Shown: positions 12,328-21,790 of the stretch, piece after piece | How the letters are laid out: each line of letters starts with the position of its first letter | Numbering within the stretch: the first letter of the stretch is position 1 | Assembly (NCBI GenBank): GCA_015847255.1 | Contig: JADLZK010008417.1 | Location: 1 to 64,000 of the forward strand | Direction: 5' to 3' | Length of the DNA: 64,000 nt | From: Hyparrhenia diplandra | Lineage: Eukaryota; Streptophyta; Magnoliopsida; Poales; Poaceae | Made by a program: the position numbers and the translations under genes | The notes under the pieces: model-generated | The model's database searches: none | What the model saw: only the letters and a program-made list of their open reading frames with translations | Told to the model about the DNA's origin: nothing

Positions 12328-13009
12328 GACCTCCTCGCACGATTTCCTTCACGGAGGAGGGCGCCCCACCGCATGGCGTGGCAAAGGCTTCCACCTCCCT
12401 AATCGGCCACGTGAAGATCGGGGCGTCCCGGGGCGAGCGTGCTCTTCCTACAAGCACGCCGACGCAGGCTCGAGGACGCCACGGTCCTCCCTCTTCGACA
12501 ACGATGGCGACATCTTCCTCCGCATCGACAACGCCATCGCCGACGCGCCATCTCGCACCGGGCGCCCGGTCGGGTCGCTGTCCCAGCGATGCGACCTCCT
12601 CTATGGTCGCCTCCACGCTTCTCCTCGTCGCCCCCTCCGTCGCTACGACATGTGTTTTGTAGGCACATCCATGCAAAGGTATATGTGCCGACGACATACA
12701 CCTTCCGGGCTTCCCCCGACGCGCACGACGATCGAGCTCGGCCGGACTCGCCTCCGTCATGCGGCGAGCATGGATGGAGCGTCTCTTCGCGCAGCTCCCG
12801 CTGAGCAATAAGTTCAGCGTCTACTTCGGCATCCCGCACCTCGACTTCTCCTTCGCCGACGACGACGCCAACATCCGTAACAACGACAACAACAAGTCGG
12901 GCCCCCTCATCCTCTTCGGACTGGCGTTGCGACTCGCCGTCGGCATCGCCCGCGCCCACTGGTGGGTTGGGCGGCACGTGGACGCACCGCCTCGTCGAAC
13001 GGTGGGAAA
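12328..13009 (+). pseudogene. Right internal remnant of the outer LTR element
   Basis: Continues the GC-rich open sequence interrupted at 2827; a plus-strand frame runs through 12327-12811. No retroelement domain is recognisable. It ends in the purine tract GGTGGGAAA directly before the right LTR. The two halves together are about 2 kb. Confidence 0.4.
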
Positions 13010-13641
13010 TGTCATGTGCCGGAATTGGGCCAGCCGGGACGGGCTAGGAGGGCCCAAAGCGGCCGCGGCCGGCCCACGAGGGGCGCTGGCGCTGGGAGGG
13101 ACCGCCGCCCCCGCCGCCGCCGCCCCCTTCTCCGCCTCCAACTGCTTCGTCATCAAGTTAGGATTATATTAGGATTTTTGGTGTGCAAAGGGGATATTCC
13201 AATCATATAAGGAAGACCCTTATTAGGAAATAAATAAATATTGCTTGTAAAAGGTATTCCAATCATATAAAGAAACCTTATAGAGATTGCTTAGATTACA
13301 AGTCCCACTAGCCGGGCTATATAAACAAGGGTATGTAATCTCTTTGGGAGACAAGCAATAAAATAAAATAGTTCGTGCTTCTACCCTACTCTACCGCCGC
13401 CGCCGCCGCCGCCGCCCGACCCGCCGCCGCCCACGCGCCATCGCGCCGCCGGCCGCGCCGCCAAGACCGCCATCGCCAAGACGCCACACCGCCGCTGCCA
13501 CGACACCCCTCGCTGCCGCCGCGCCGCGCCGCCGTCCGGCCGCCGCCGCCGCCGGGACACGGCCGCCCCTACGCCATCTTCCTCGCCCGAAGACCGTTGG
13601 TGACGTCGGTCGCAATCGCCCAATCTAACCGGTTTGTGACA
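13010..13641 (+). repeat. Right LTR of the outer LTR element
   Basis: Begins TGTCATGTGCCGG right after the purine tract and ends TGTGACA. It carries the same GGGCTATATAAACAAGG promoter-like box (about 13314-13330) and A-rich polyadenylation region as 841-1480. The CCG-rich end has diverged by indels. Confidence 0.85.
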
Positions 13642-13992
13642 CACGGTCGGGACATGTACCTTCGGGTTCTATATGTCTTTCCATTAAATTTGCTTTAATC
13701 GGCACAAAATTATGCATCACCCGCCACCAAAATACTTTCACCTTTTGAGGAATCTTTAGTTTCCACATTCTTCTCCAAAGCAGATTATCCTCACTCACCT
13801 GAAGAATTTGCAACATTTGTTTTGTTCATATCGAACATGCACATTGAGGAGGTCGTTAATCTATATGCAGATTAGACAAAGTATAGGCCATTTTTCTCTC
13901 GCACTCCATGCCCACATATCCTCCCTGTAGTTTTCCAAGAGGAATTTTTAGATTTCCTCTCGCATCAGCCTTTAAAAATTTTGGTTCAACAC
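13642..13992 (-). mobile_element. 5' part of the split LINE (reverse transcriptase end, zinc-binding domain)
   Basis: On the minus strand 13816-13642 reads LWRRMWKLKIPQKVKVFWWR and then HIEPEGTCP, the start of the zinc-binding domain that follows LINE reverse transcriptases. Further upstream (about 13980-13820) GNLKIPL and an EDMWAWSAR-like stretch are visible with frame changes. The protein picks up at 840 (CSNETVYHALV), which shows that 841-13641 was inserted into this LINE. The LINE is 5' truncated at about 13992, where the duplicated block begins. Confidence 0.85.
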
Positions 13993-14048
13993 TGTTTAAC
14001 TACTTATCGCGTAGAAAGAATAAACACGGATAAGCTCGTAACTAGCAA

Positions 14049-15054
14049 CACTACGACAAAATTGATTAACGGTGGCGGTTTCCACAACCGCCGCGGAGCT
14101 AGGGTCACCGAAAATCAAAGATTTACAATGGGGTTTATTTGCCCGCCACCGCTAACGAAAAAAAAAAAATGAAAAAGCCCGAGATCCGGATCCAACCCTA
14201 ATGGGCCTAGATCCGATCCGAGCGCCACCGACGCCGGGAACCACGCCGGTGGCTGCCTCTACCTCCTAGTAGCCACGCCCTTTGAGTTCATCGATCGGCC
14301 GGTTGGGGAAGAAGGGGAAGGAGCTCCGCCGCCTCTTCGAAAGCAAGTCACGCTTAGACCGCCCGCGGATCCGCGTCGCGATGATCGGCGGGTGACGAGG
14401 AGCTCGAGGGGAGGGCCCGCGGATCCACGTGTGATGAGGAGCTCGAGGGAGAGCTCGTCGGATCAAGGCGACGACGACGAGCTCCAGGCCGCCGCTTCCG
14501 CGACGCCGGCGGCGCCGTGTGCCGTCGGGCCGCCACCCTTGCGCCCGCGGCGCAAGGCGCCGCGTGTGTCGGCGCCGCCCGGGCCTCCACCTCGTGCCGT
14601 GAGCCGGTGTGCCGAGCACCGCCCGGCCTCCGCCCTTTCAGCGTCGCCGGGCCGCAGACCTCGAGCCGCCAGGCCTCGCCCTCGCGCCGGTCTGTTCGAG
14701 AGAGTTGGAGAGAGAGAAAGAGTGGTGGAGAGTGAGGGAGTTGGGGGCTGCTGAGGAGTGGGAGGGGTGAAAGTGCAACCCTAATGTCTGATTATATACC
14801 AGAGCATGGATATCGGGCCGAGATGAGCTTTCTTTGCTCGAAATTGCTGTGTGTAGGGGCTTTATTCACCGTGGCAGTTTTTTTAGTAAAAACCGCCATG
14901 GTTAATCAATTAACCGTGAGTTTTTTATAACCGCCACGGTTAATAAAAAAAAAGCTGCCACAGTTAATTAGGGTATTAACCGTGACGGTTTTCCAAATAA
15001 CCACCACCATTAATCATTTCAAAACGCCTGTGCAAAATCAGCTGTGTAGTAGTG
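14049..15054. mobile_element. Non-autonomous CACTA (En/Spm) transposon, TSD CAA
   Basis: Starts CACTACGACAAAA and ends TGTGTAGTAGTG, with CAA on both sides (14046-14048 and 15055-15057). Both ends hold subterminal repeats of the AACCGTGGCGGTTTT type in both orientations (14069-14160 and 14865-15020). The 1,006-bp element has no transposase. Its middle (about 14180-14760) is GC-rich with open frames that I cannot assign. The uninterrupted target site exists at 60170-60185, which confirms the boundaries. The element at 47994-57571 belongs to the same family. Confidence 0.95.
14180..14760. other. GC-rich cargo of the CACTA element, function unknown
   Basis: The segment between the subterminal repeats is far richer in G+C than the rest of the block and stays open in more than one frame (for example plus 14392-14754). 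The conceptual proteins are Arg/Pro/Ala-rich and match no family I recognise. It could be captured host sequence, or simply stop-poor because of composition. Confidence 0.4.
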
Positions 15055-16540
15055 CAAGACACTCAAAAATAATATTGAGGGAGACACAAGTAATACTGAC
15101 AGAGACAGTGCAGGGCTGGAAAGAAAAACTAGCTACCTTGCTCAAGCAAAGCAATCGCAGGGAATTATGGTTACCCCTAGAAACGAAACAAGCAAGAGCT
15201 AGGAAAAGATATGACAGCAAATCAGCTAAGAGCTAGTATAGCACTGGTACAGAGAAAATGGGACAGCAACAGGTTCAGATGCAGGAGGACCGATCAAAGT
15301 AGCACAGAATAAATGAGATCTCTATGACTAGACAAACATCTACCTAATAATGCAAGGAACCATGCATGCAAGCAAAATGTGATAAATAATGGAAATAAGA
15401 GATCGACACATAGCATGAAAATGATATTGCAGAAGCACTGAATCATCCGTGCCTAGAAGCTTCTGGATGCTGCTTTGAATTCGAGCACAATGAAAACCTG
15501 GTGCGATAGTATCAAAAGCTCCTGTCCCTGCACTACTGTTTCAAGCACCGGAAAGACACAAGAGCTGGACAGGGATCATGGACAATGATTGAAGCTGTGA
15601 CATCACCTGCTTTACACGCTGACGGCAATTTCTGACGGCCGACAACCGCCAGGAATGAACCGTAGGAAACCAACTCTCCCGTCGGTTTGTAAGAAACCGT
15701 CAGGAATCTTTGGAGTCGACAGGAATTTCTGGCAGCCTGGTAATGACAAGGTAAAGAGATCGAGATCTGCAGGTTGAGAATTTCCAGTAGCCTGGTAGCG
15801 ATTAGGTTCATGCAATTTTGAATTATTTTAGGATTTTTCCAAACTAACACAAAAGTATGCAGTTAAAAGTGATTTTAGGATTTTTATACTTTGTAAAATA
15901 ATTGTCATCCAATTTACTCCTTTTATATGGTGCCATGTCGAATAAAACCACGTACCCAGGGGAAGAAACCAAACGGTTTGTTCGTGAAACCAAACTGGTT
16001 GTCATGCATGCCGCTGGGTGTGTTTTTAAAAAGTTGGGATTTTTGGCTCGGAGATTTTCAGGATTGTTACACGCATTCAACAACTGTCTCTGTCTAAAAA
16101 CGTACCACTCGTATACAGTAGCCTATAAACAAAGATAAATGTGAGCCTTAGCAGTCTAATGACTGTTGACACGTGAGCACGTGGAATGTGTGAACGAGCG
16201 TCGACGGGTACCCCCGGCGTATGACAAGGCGATGCAGACCAACGTGCCAACTAGGGGCCGGTTCGGTGCTCCGTTCCACGCGCAGGAGGGGAGAGTGATG
16301 CGAGGCCAATGTCGTTCGTGTCGTGTGCTGCGGCAAGAAAGGATCGATAACCTCGTTGCTGTCCACATCGAACACGAGTTGCTGCTGCTGTGCCCTTCTG
16401 ATCAATTGCAAAGGGGAATCAGCCGAGCATGAAAGAAGACGCGATCAAGTTGGAGACCAAAGGATAGAATGGCCACACAGAACACGTTATTATTGTCGGA
16501 TTATCGTTGTTGGATATTTGTAACCATAAAAATAGTGTAT

Positions 16541-16735
16541 CACTACTAATTCATGGCTTTAACAGCCAGTCATATTACAACAAGTAGTGATAGCTGATAG
16601 GTGGACTATCACTGTCAATAGCTACAACCGAAGTGATAATAACCGCACTAAACTTAACAGTTCATGGCTACAACTGGCAGTGATAGTCCACCTATCACTG
16701 CAAGTTCGTGCTTGAATCGCCAGCAATAGGAGATA
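16541..16735. repeat. Inverted-repeat region beginning CACTACTAATTCATGGC (possible CACTA end)
   Basis: Begins CACTACTAATTCATGGC and contains a perfect 20-bp inverted repeat: TGATAGGTGGACTATCACTG at 16595-16614 and its complement at 16678-16697. AGTGATA, GGCAGTGATA and related motifs recur in both orientations, as in CACTA subterminal regions. I could not find a matching TAGTAGTG end, so only one terminus may remain. Confidence 0.45.
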
Positions 16736-18126
16736 TCACCAAACGGTTAACTTTTGGGCTTGTGTGTATGAAAGTCGGGGTCTATAACACATCAAAACAT
16801 TAGGTTTTGCTCTTAGGAAATGGGGAACAACATCTTATTAATTAGTGTTCTAGTATTGGACCATACGATCCAAGTGTTCTAGCTAATATGGTGGGATTAG
16901 GCCTTGAGCAAGCGTGGCACATATTTTTCAACTAATATGTACAATTAGGAGCTTTCTTGCCTTCGGTGCTTACATACTGTTTTTTCGTTTCTTAGTATTT
17001 ACCCATAAACAATGACATAACCCATAACTTATATGCAGATATATAGCCATGCCCTATAAAACTCACCAGAAATCTAATTTAATGTCTCATATTGTTATCT
17101 TGGAGCTGTCTAATCATCTAAATCTAGCCTCCACTGCACAAGTGATCTGCTCTACAAACATTTTAAAATGTTGGTATTTGCAGATTATGTATTAAAGTAA
17201 TCACTTGTGTCCACAAGATTAGATTGTATATGGCTTACTTTAGAAGAATCTACACAATGTACATTGAGATCCTTCCAAATGTCCTTGGTTCTCTCTTCAT
17301 GGTCTCCCTTCTTGTCGACCCTCTTCCTTTTGCTGCATGTCCTCTTAGATATCACATTCACCATTTGTGAAAGAAGAACCGAACAAATGGATGGGAGCCT
17401 TAATTAGTTTGCTAGCTTGGTCTTTTCTTCTCATCGTTAATTAGCCTGCTATAGTGCTATAACTATTTTCCTAGGTACGGTCTACCGCTACAGTATTGCC
17501 AACTGTTTTAGTATATTGCCACTAATAACACTTTGGCATCCACTATTTAATTTAGTTTAGCCATGAAATATTTTTTTGCACACTAATGCTAATATGAGAC
17601 AAATATTTATAGATGACTACAGTATATGCTTATATGTTATTATGCTCTTTATTTAACAAAAATATATGTAAATAAACCATTGAATATTGAAGGTCTAATG
17701 AATACAAATGTGATTGTAGCCGTGAGAACGTTGATTAGTTTAATGAATGTTATGTAATTGACATGGATACATGTTCTTCTAGAAACTATACATGTATTTG
17801 AGTATTTGTGTTTATAAGTTTTTCTTTGGTTAAATTTTGGATGGATTTATTGATATTGTTTCTCATTATTTTCTGTAAAATCCTAAATGAAATAGCTTCC
17901 TTTATCTCTAATATAGCCTTTTATAGTTTTTTGTAGAAGGTCACGCTAAATGACTATCCTGCTATTATTTAAAACGTTGTAAACGTTTCTTCTTGATATT
18001 TAAGGAATTCCAAATCAAACCCGTCGATCAAATGGCTAACAGCAATAGGGGGCCAATCCAAGCAGGGTAGGTTCGAGGGTCATCATCAAGGAGTATTATT
18101 TATGCTCCCACGTTCCTCACCAACAG
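16736..18126. other. Intergenic, no gene recognised
   Basis: AT-rich sequence upstream of the P450 with no coding frame I can support. Reading frames are short and match nothing known. It probably holds old, unrecognisable repeats and distal promoter sequence. Confidence 0.5.
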
Positions 18127-18128
18127 CC

Positions 18129-18136
18129 TATATATA
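18129..18136 (+). promoter_or_regulatory. TATA box of the CYP79-type gene
   Basis: TATATATA in the context CCTATATATAGC, 76 bases before the chosen ATG at 18212. A start site near 18160 would leave a short, A/C-rich leader (AGAGCATCAACACAAACTCA), typical of a plant core promoter. Its presence argues that the locus was a real gene in place and not a processed copy. Confidence 0.7.
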
Positions 18137-18211
18137 GCAAGAGCATCAACACAAACTCAGCCAAGCTTGCCCAAATACCAAGCGCAGTCTGAGCTGAACA
18201 CCAACAGATCC

Positions 18212-19994
18212 ATGTATTTCCCAACACAAATAGATATGATGAGCTCCAATGCATCATCAAGCATGACACTAGCACCTAGCAGCCATGCACATGTCGTCAC
18301 TCCGTTCACAGTACTTTGCACCTTTCTTGCCCTAGCTTTGTTATTTCTCTACCGAACCAAAGCAATGTCGTCAAAAGAAAACACATCTGCACCAGCTGCC
18401 GCTGGGCCCGCTGGGTTGCCTATCATCGGCAGCCTAGACCGTGTGGTGTCAAAGAGGCCGGTGTTCCGATGGATCCATGGCCTTCTCAAGGACATGCACA
18501 CAAACATCCTATGCCTCCGCTTTGGAGCCGTCCATGTCGTAGTAGTTGCCTGCCCAGAGATAGCCCGTGAGGTTTTCAGAAAGAATGACGCAGTCTTCGC
18601 GTCTCGTCCCCTAACACCCAACACTGAAATGTTCACCTTCGGGTACAAGGGCTCGATCCTGTCGCCGCACGGAGAGCAGTGGAAGAAGATGAGGCGGGTG
18701 ATCTCCTCTGAGATCCTCTCCACATCAATGGAGAAGCGGATGCAGCGACGGCGGCGAGAGGAGGCCGACCACCTCGTTGGGTTGGTGTACAACCATTGCA
18801 ACGCATCACCCAACAGCGTCGCCGACTGCGTCATGTCGCCCAAAGCATTTCGCGGGCAACATGATACGGAGGCTCGTGTTCGGCAAGCGACACTTCGGTT
18901 GTTGCCGATGCTTTGGCAATGGCAGCGGCCCCCGGTCCCGGAGGAGGTGGCGCATTTGACGCGCTCTTCACGCCGGGTCAACCACGCCTACAACTTCTCT
19001 CGTTTTCAGATTACATCCCCGCTATGTGGGCGTCGATGATTGCTGGCCTCGACCTTGAGGGCCAAAAGAAGGTTGCCAAGAGCGTAATGAAGACTATAAA
19101 CAGTTTGCATGATCCCATCATACAAGAGAGGATCCATGAGTGGGATGATCTCCGCAAACGCGTGACAAGAGAGAGGCAGAGATTTTTCTTGACGTCCTTG
19201 TTTCTCTTGAGGATTCACAAGGGCGACCTTTTTCGTCATTTGAAGAAATCCGCTAATGATAAACGGTAAGATATTTAATATTACTACTATTCGCATTACC
19301 AATAGTATTAACGTTAGTTGCCCTAGTTATTAATCTATGCTAATGATTGTTTCATGTTCAGGAGATAATGTATGCAACTGTCGACAATCCATCAAACGCG
19401 GTTGAGTGGGCACTCGCAGAGATGATGAACCAACCGAGGTCATGCACAAAGCAATGGAGGAGCTGAACAACGTGGTTGGCAAGGACAAGGCTCGTCCAAG
19501 AATCGACATCCCTCGCCTCAACTATCTCGAAAGCGTGCATACGGGGAGACCTTCCGTTTGCACCCCTACCACTCTTTCAACCCACCCCACGTCGCCATGG
19601 AGGACACAGTCATTTCCGGCTACCTCATTCCCAAGGGCAGCCATGTCCTTCTGAGCCGGGTGGGTCTTGGCCGGAACTCTGCCGTCTGGGATGCTCCTCT
19701 CCAGTTCCGACCAGAGCGCCATCTAATGTTGGACGAGCCTGTGGTTCTCACCGAGCAGGGCCTTAGGTTCGTCTCGTTCAGCACAGGTAGGAGGGGATGC
19801 CCAGGTGTGTCACTTGGCAGCTCCGTTACGATGATGCTCTTCGCAAGGCTTCTACAAGGGTTCACGTGGACTAAACCTCCCGGCGTTCATACAATCGAGC
19901 TCAAGGAATCAACTACAAGTCTCTCACTAGCGAAGCCACTCTTTTACAAGCTCAGCCTCGTTTGCCCGGCACATCTTTATGAGTCCGTTTTTAG
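18212..19994 (+). pseudogene. CYP79-family cytochrome P450 with multiple single-base frameshifts
   Basis: CYP79 enzymes N-hydroxylate amino acids to aldoximes at the endoplasmic reticulum. The ATG at 18212 opens 210 clean codons: a hydrophobic anchor (about residues 30-45), a proline-rich hinge (AGPAGLPIIGSL) and the CYP79-like CPEIAREVFRKNDAVFASRPLT. Later, in changing frames, come DNPSNAVEWALAEMMNQP, SRVGLGRN, a PERF-type FRPERH (about 19704) and the heme loop FSTGRRGCPGV (19777-19809, Cys at 19798). An intron (GT 19266, AG 19361) sits at the conserved CYP79 position. Frame changes fall near 18843, 18900, 18975, 19003, 19161, 19435, 19487, 19503, 19543 and 19940; the one near 19543 disrupts the ExxR helix. 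All are single-base indels, so decay and consensus error are both possible. Confidence 0.85.
19266..19361 (+). other. Intron of the CYP79-type gene
   Basis: Donor GTAAGA at 19266, acceptor TTCATGTTCAG ending at 19361, 96 bp and AT-rich. It lies just before the stretch EIMYATVDNPSNAVEW, where CYP79 genes carry their single conserved intron. The exon 1 frame upstream shows TAATGA at about 19252, so a frame error also lies nearby. Confidence 0.75.
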
Positions 19995-20343
19995 TCGCCA
20001 TAGTCCGCAGAGAGTTAGGGATGTTTTTTTTTTCTGTCAAGCATTGTTTAAGGTTACCGTGATATTCATCACTGAAGTCCTGTTCAGTTCTAATAAGTGT
20101 GTGTATAGACAAGAATGATTCATTGTTTAGAGTGAGCCTTCCTCGCTAGTTCAGTGTGTACTTCTTCAGGTTACAAAAGTCATCCAAATAAAGATACATG
20201 CAGGCACCTGCAATCGTGATAATCGTGTTCAATCTAGCTAGAGAGCTCTAGAGTGAGGTAATAACCACACTTCTAGATTGGGCATTGTGCAGTGTCCGAA
20301 TGTTCAGTAATATTGCTCAGTGTCCAGTGGATTGTGAATAATT
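19995..20343. other. 3' flank of the CYP79-type gene
   Basis: 19995-20085 is 3' UTR-like sequence that recurs after the second P450 tail (21590-21690), including CTGTCAAGCATTGTTTA. From 20086 to 20343 I see no feature. Confidence 0.6.
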
Positions 20344-21343
20344 TCATGACCGATGATTTTGATGATCCGGTGCAACCATCCCACTTGGAAATTGTTTCTT
20401 GATTCTCCTTTCCTTCAACTTTGTTGCACCACTTTCTTGAACATCAGCCTTTTGAGCTTGAACACTGTTTTTAGGAACCCATGCTAAGCCTTTTCTTTCA
20501 GCTTCTCGGCGCTAAGCTTTTACAACTTCCTTTCTTGCCACTTGGGTAAAACTGATTGAGCATCTCGGTTTTGTTTCGACTCGACAGCGGGAACTCTTCC
20601 TTGTTTTTAGGCACTTCATTTTCTTTTGTTCAGATTTGGAACCTACAACATTAATAGGTAATTTTTCAACCTTTTTACCATCTATAGCGGATTTTACAGC
20701 AATGTAATGATTTTTTTTTTATGGTGACATTTGGCCATCATACTTCACGCGGTAAACTTTCTTTACCACTTTCTTCTTTGTAAGAGCTCTAGACCGATTT
20801 TGATCAAAACGGTCTCTATAAGATGGTGATTCTTCTGAATGTCTTGGAGCTGCATACACTACACGTTGTGGCCTGAAATATGATGGGACATATACTTTTC
20901 TTTGCCAATTCCGTTCTTGAGACTCGCGCTTTGGAGGCAATTTTGATGGCTGGACCTTCTTTAATCGACTAGCAATATTGGCTTCACATATCGTCTTATA
21001 TTTAGCTAGGAGTTCCTTGAAGCTAAGCTTCAGCCTTCTATTGCTCTTTTCCTTATCATGTCCTTTGGCTCCATTAATTAGCTTTATGAGCATCCTCCTT
21101 TTCTTCTTCAACTTGATAAACATGCTCTGAAGAAGGATCCTTAGTCGATTCCCCTTGCTCAATGGAATCAATCGGCTTTTGTTGTAGTTGGAGAGATTTC
21201 ATCATCCCGCCCAGTGTCTTCTGAAATTGGAGTGACATTGTTGTCCTTTGAAACATCTTCAATTTGCAATTCATGGACAACATCCTTATTTTCACTTGAG
21301 GGTTCTACATCTCTCCCTTGGGCATTGGAGCCTTGAGCTTTAA
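20344..21343 (-). pseudogene. Gypsy retrotransposon gag fragment
   Basis: On the minus strand 21171-20719 reads FKELLAKYKTICEANIASRL, SKLPPKRESQERNWQ and KKVVKKVYRVKYDGQ. This wording is typical of the middle of gag in the large grass Gypsy families (Tat-like), after the RNA-binding part. Lysine-rich helical sequence continues to about 20380 in broken frames, and an acidic stretch lies upstream (21295-21074). No LTR or pol is present. The fragment lies between the P450 gene and the duplicate of its 3' end. Confidence 0.6.
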
Positions 21344-21385
21344 GTGAATCGGCTAATGCAAGCTAATTCAAAACCTGTTACAATG

Positions 21386-21590
21386 ATGCTCAGGGGTGTC
21401 ACTTGGCAGCTTCGTTACAATGATGCTCTTCGCAAGGCTTCTACAAGGGTTCACGTGGATGAAACTTCCCAGTGTTTGTACAATCGAGCTCAAGGAATCA
21501 ACTACAAGTCTCTCACTAGCGAAGCCACTCTTCTTACAAGCTCAGCCTTGTTTGCCAGTACATCTTTACGAGTCTGTTTAGTCACCATAG
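21386..21590 (+). pseudogene. Duplicate of the CYP79 3' end
   Basis: From the residues after the heme cysteine to the stop: GVSLGS-like start, then TMMLFARLLQGFTW, ELKESTTSLSLAKPLF and VHLYESV followed by TAG at about 21586. It matches 19801-19994 closely, and the match continues into the 3' flank to about 21690. The heme cysteine itself and everything upstream are missing. The frame is open throughout here, whereas the parental copy carries indels in the same stretch (near 19940). Confidence 0.85.
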
Positions 21591-21689
21591 TCGAGAGAGT
21601 TAGAGATGAGATTTTTTTTCCTGTCAAGCATTGTTTACCGCGTGATTCATTAGTCGTTAATGTGTGATTCATCAGTGAAGTCGTGTTCT

Positions 21690-21790
21690 TCATATGCCCC
21701 AAAAGCTGAGGAGATAAACTTTCCAACGACACCAATCCCATGTCGAGTTCCATTGGAGTCAATATGAATCATTGAAATAAGTGGACGTCC
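21690..21790. repeat. Short repeat matching the target site of the 41.8-58.5 kb LINE
   Basis: TTCATATGCCCCAAAAGCT through AATATGAATCATTGAAATAA matches 41733-41805 joined to 58489-58520. At 21757-21770 the site is uninterrupted (GGAGTCAATATGAATC), whereas the other copy is split by the LINE after TCAATA. The nature of this roughly 95-bp repeat is unknown. Confidence 0.8.

Larger units (their letters stand above)
841..13641. mobile_element. Small non-autonomous LTR retrotransposon, itself carrying a nested element
   Basis: Two similar direct repeats of about 635 bp (841-1480 and 13010-13641) begin TGTCATGTGCC, and the second ends TGTGACA. A degenerate iMet-type primer site follows the left one and a purine tract (GGTGGGAAA, 13001-13009) precedes the right one. 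The flanks are CACAGG (835-840) and CACGG (13642-13646), probably the 5-bp target duplication with one extra base. Without the nested element the internal region is only about 2 kb and shows no protease, reverse transcriptase or integrase, so the element depends on others. It interrupts the LINE whose halves lie at 1-840 and 13642-13992. Confidence 0.85.
13993..16500 (+). repeat. Duplicated block, copy A (interrupted by the CACTA)
   Basis: Leaving out the CACTA, 13993-14048 plus 15055-16500 matches 60120-62287 in the same orientation. Shared stretches include TCGCGTAGAAAGAATAAACA, GGGCTGGAAAGAAAAACTAG, and the GC-richer segment 16148-16440 (TGACACGTGAGCACGTGGAA). I recognise no gene in it. 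The last segment stays open in several frames but carries small indels relative to copy B, so no frame is supported as coding. Copy A lacks the Harbinger-like insertion of copy B. Confidence 0.85.

Noticed and set aside
12251..12977. Open frames on both strands at the end of the nested element
   Set aside because: They cross the LTR boundary at 12327, so any joined protein would be a chance fusion; no known domain.
14392..14754. Possible gene in the CACTA element
   Set aside because: Arg/Pro/Ala-rich product with no recognisable domain, start context or intron; kept only as GC-rich cargo.
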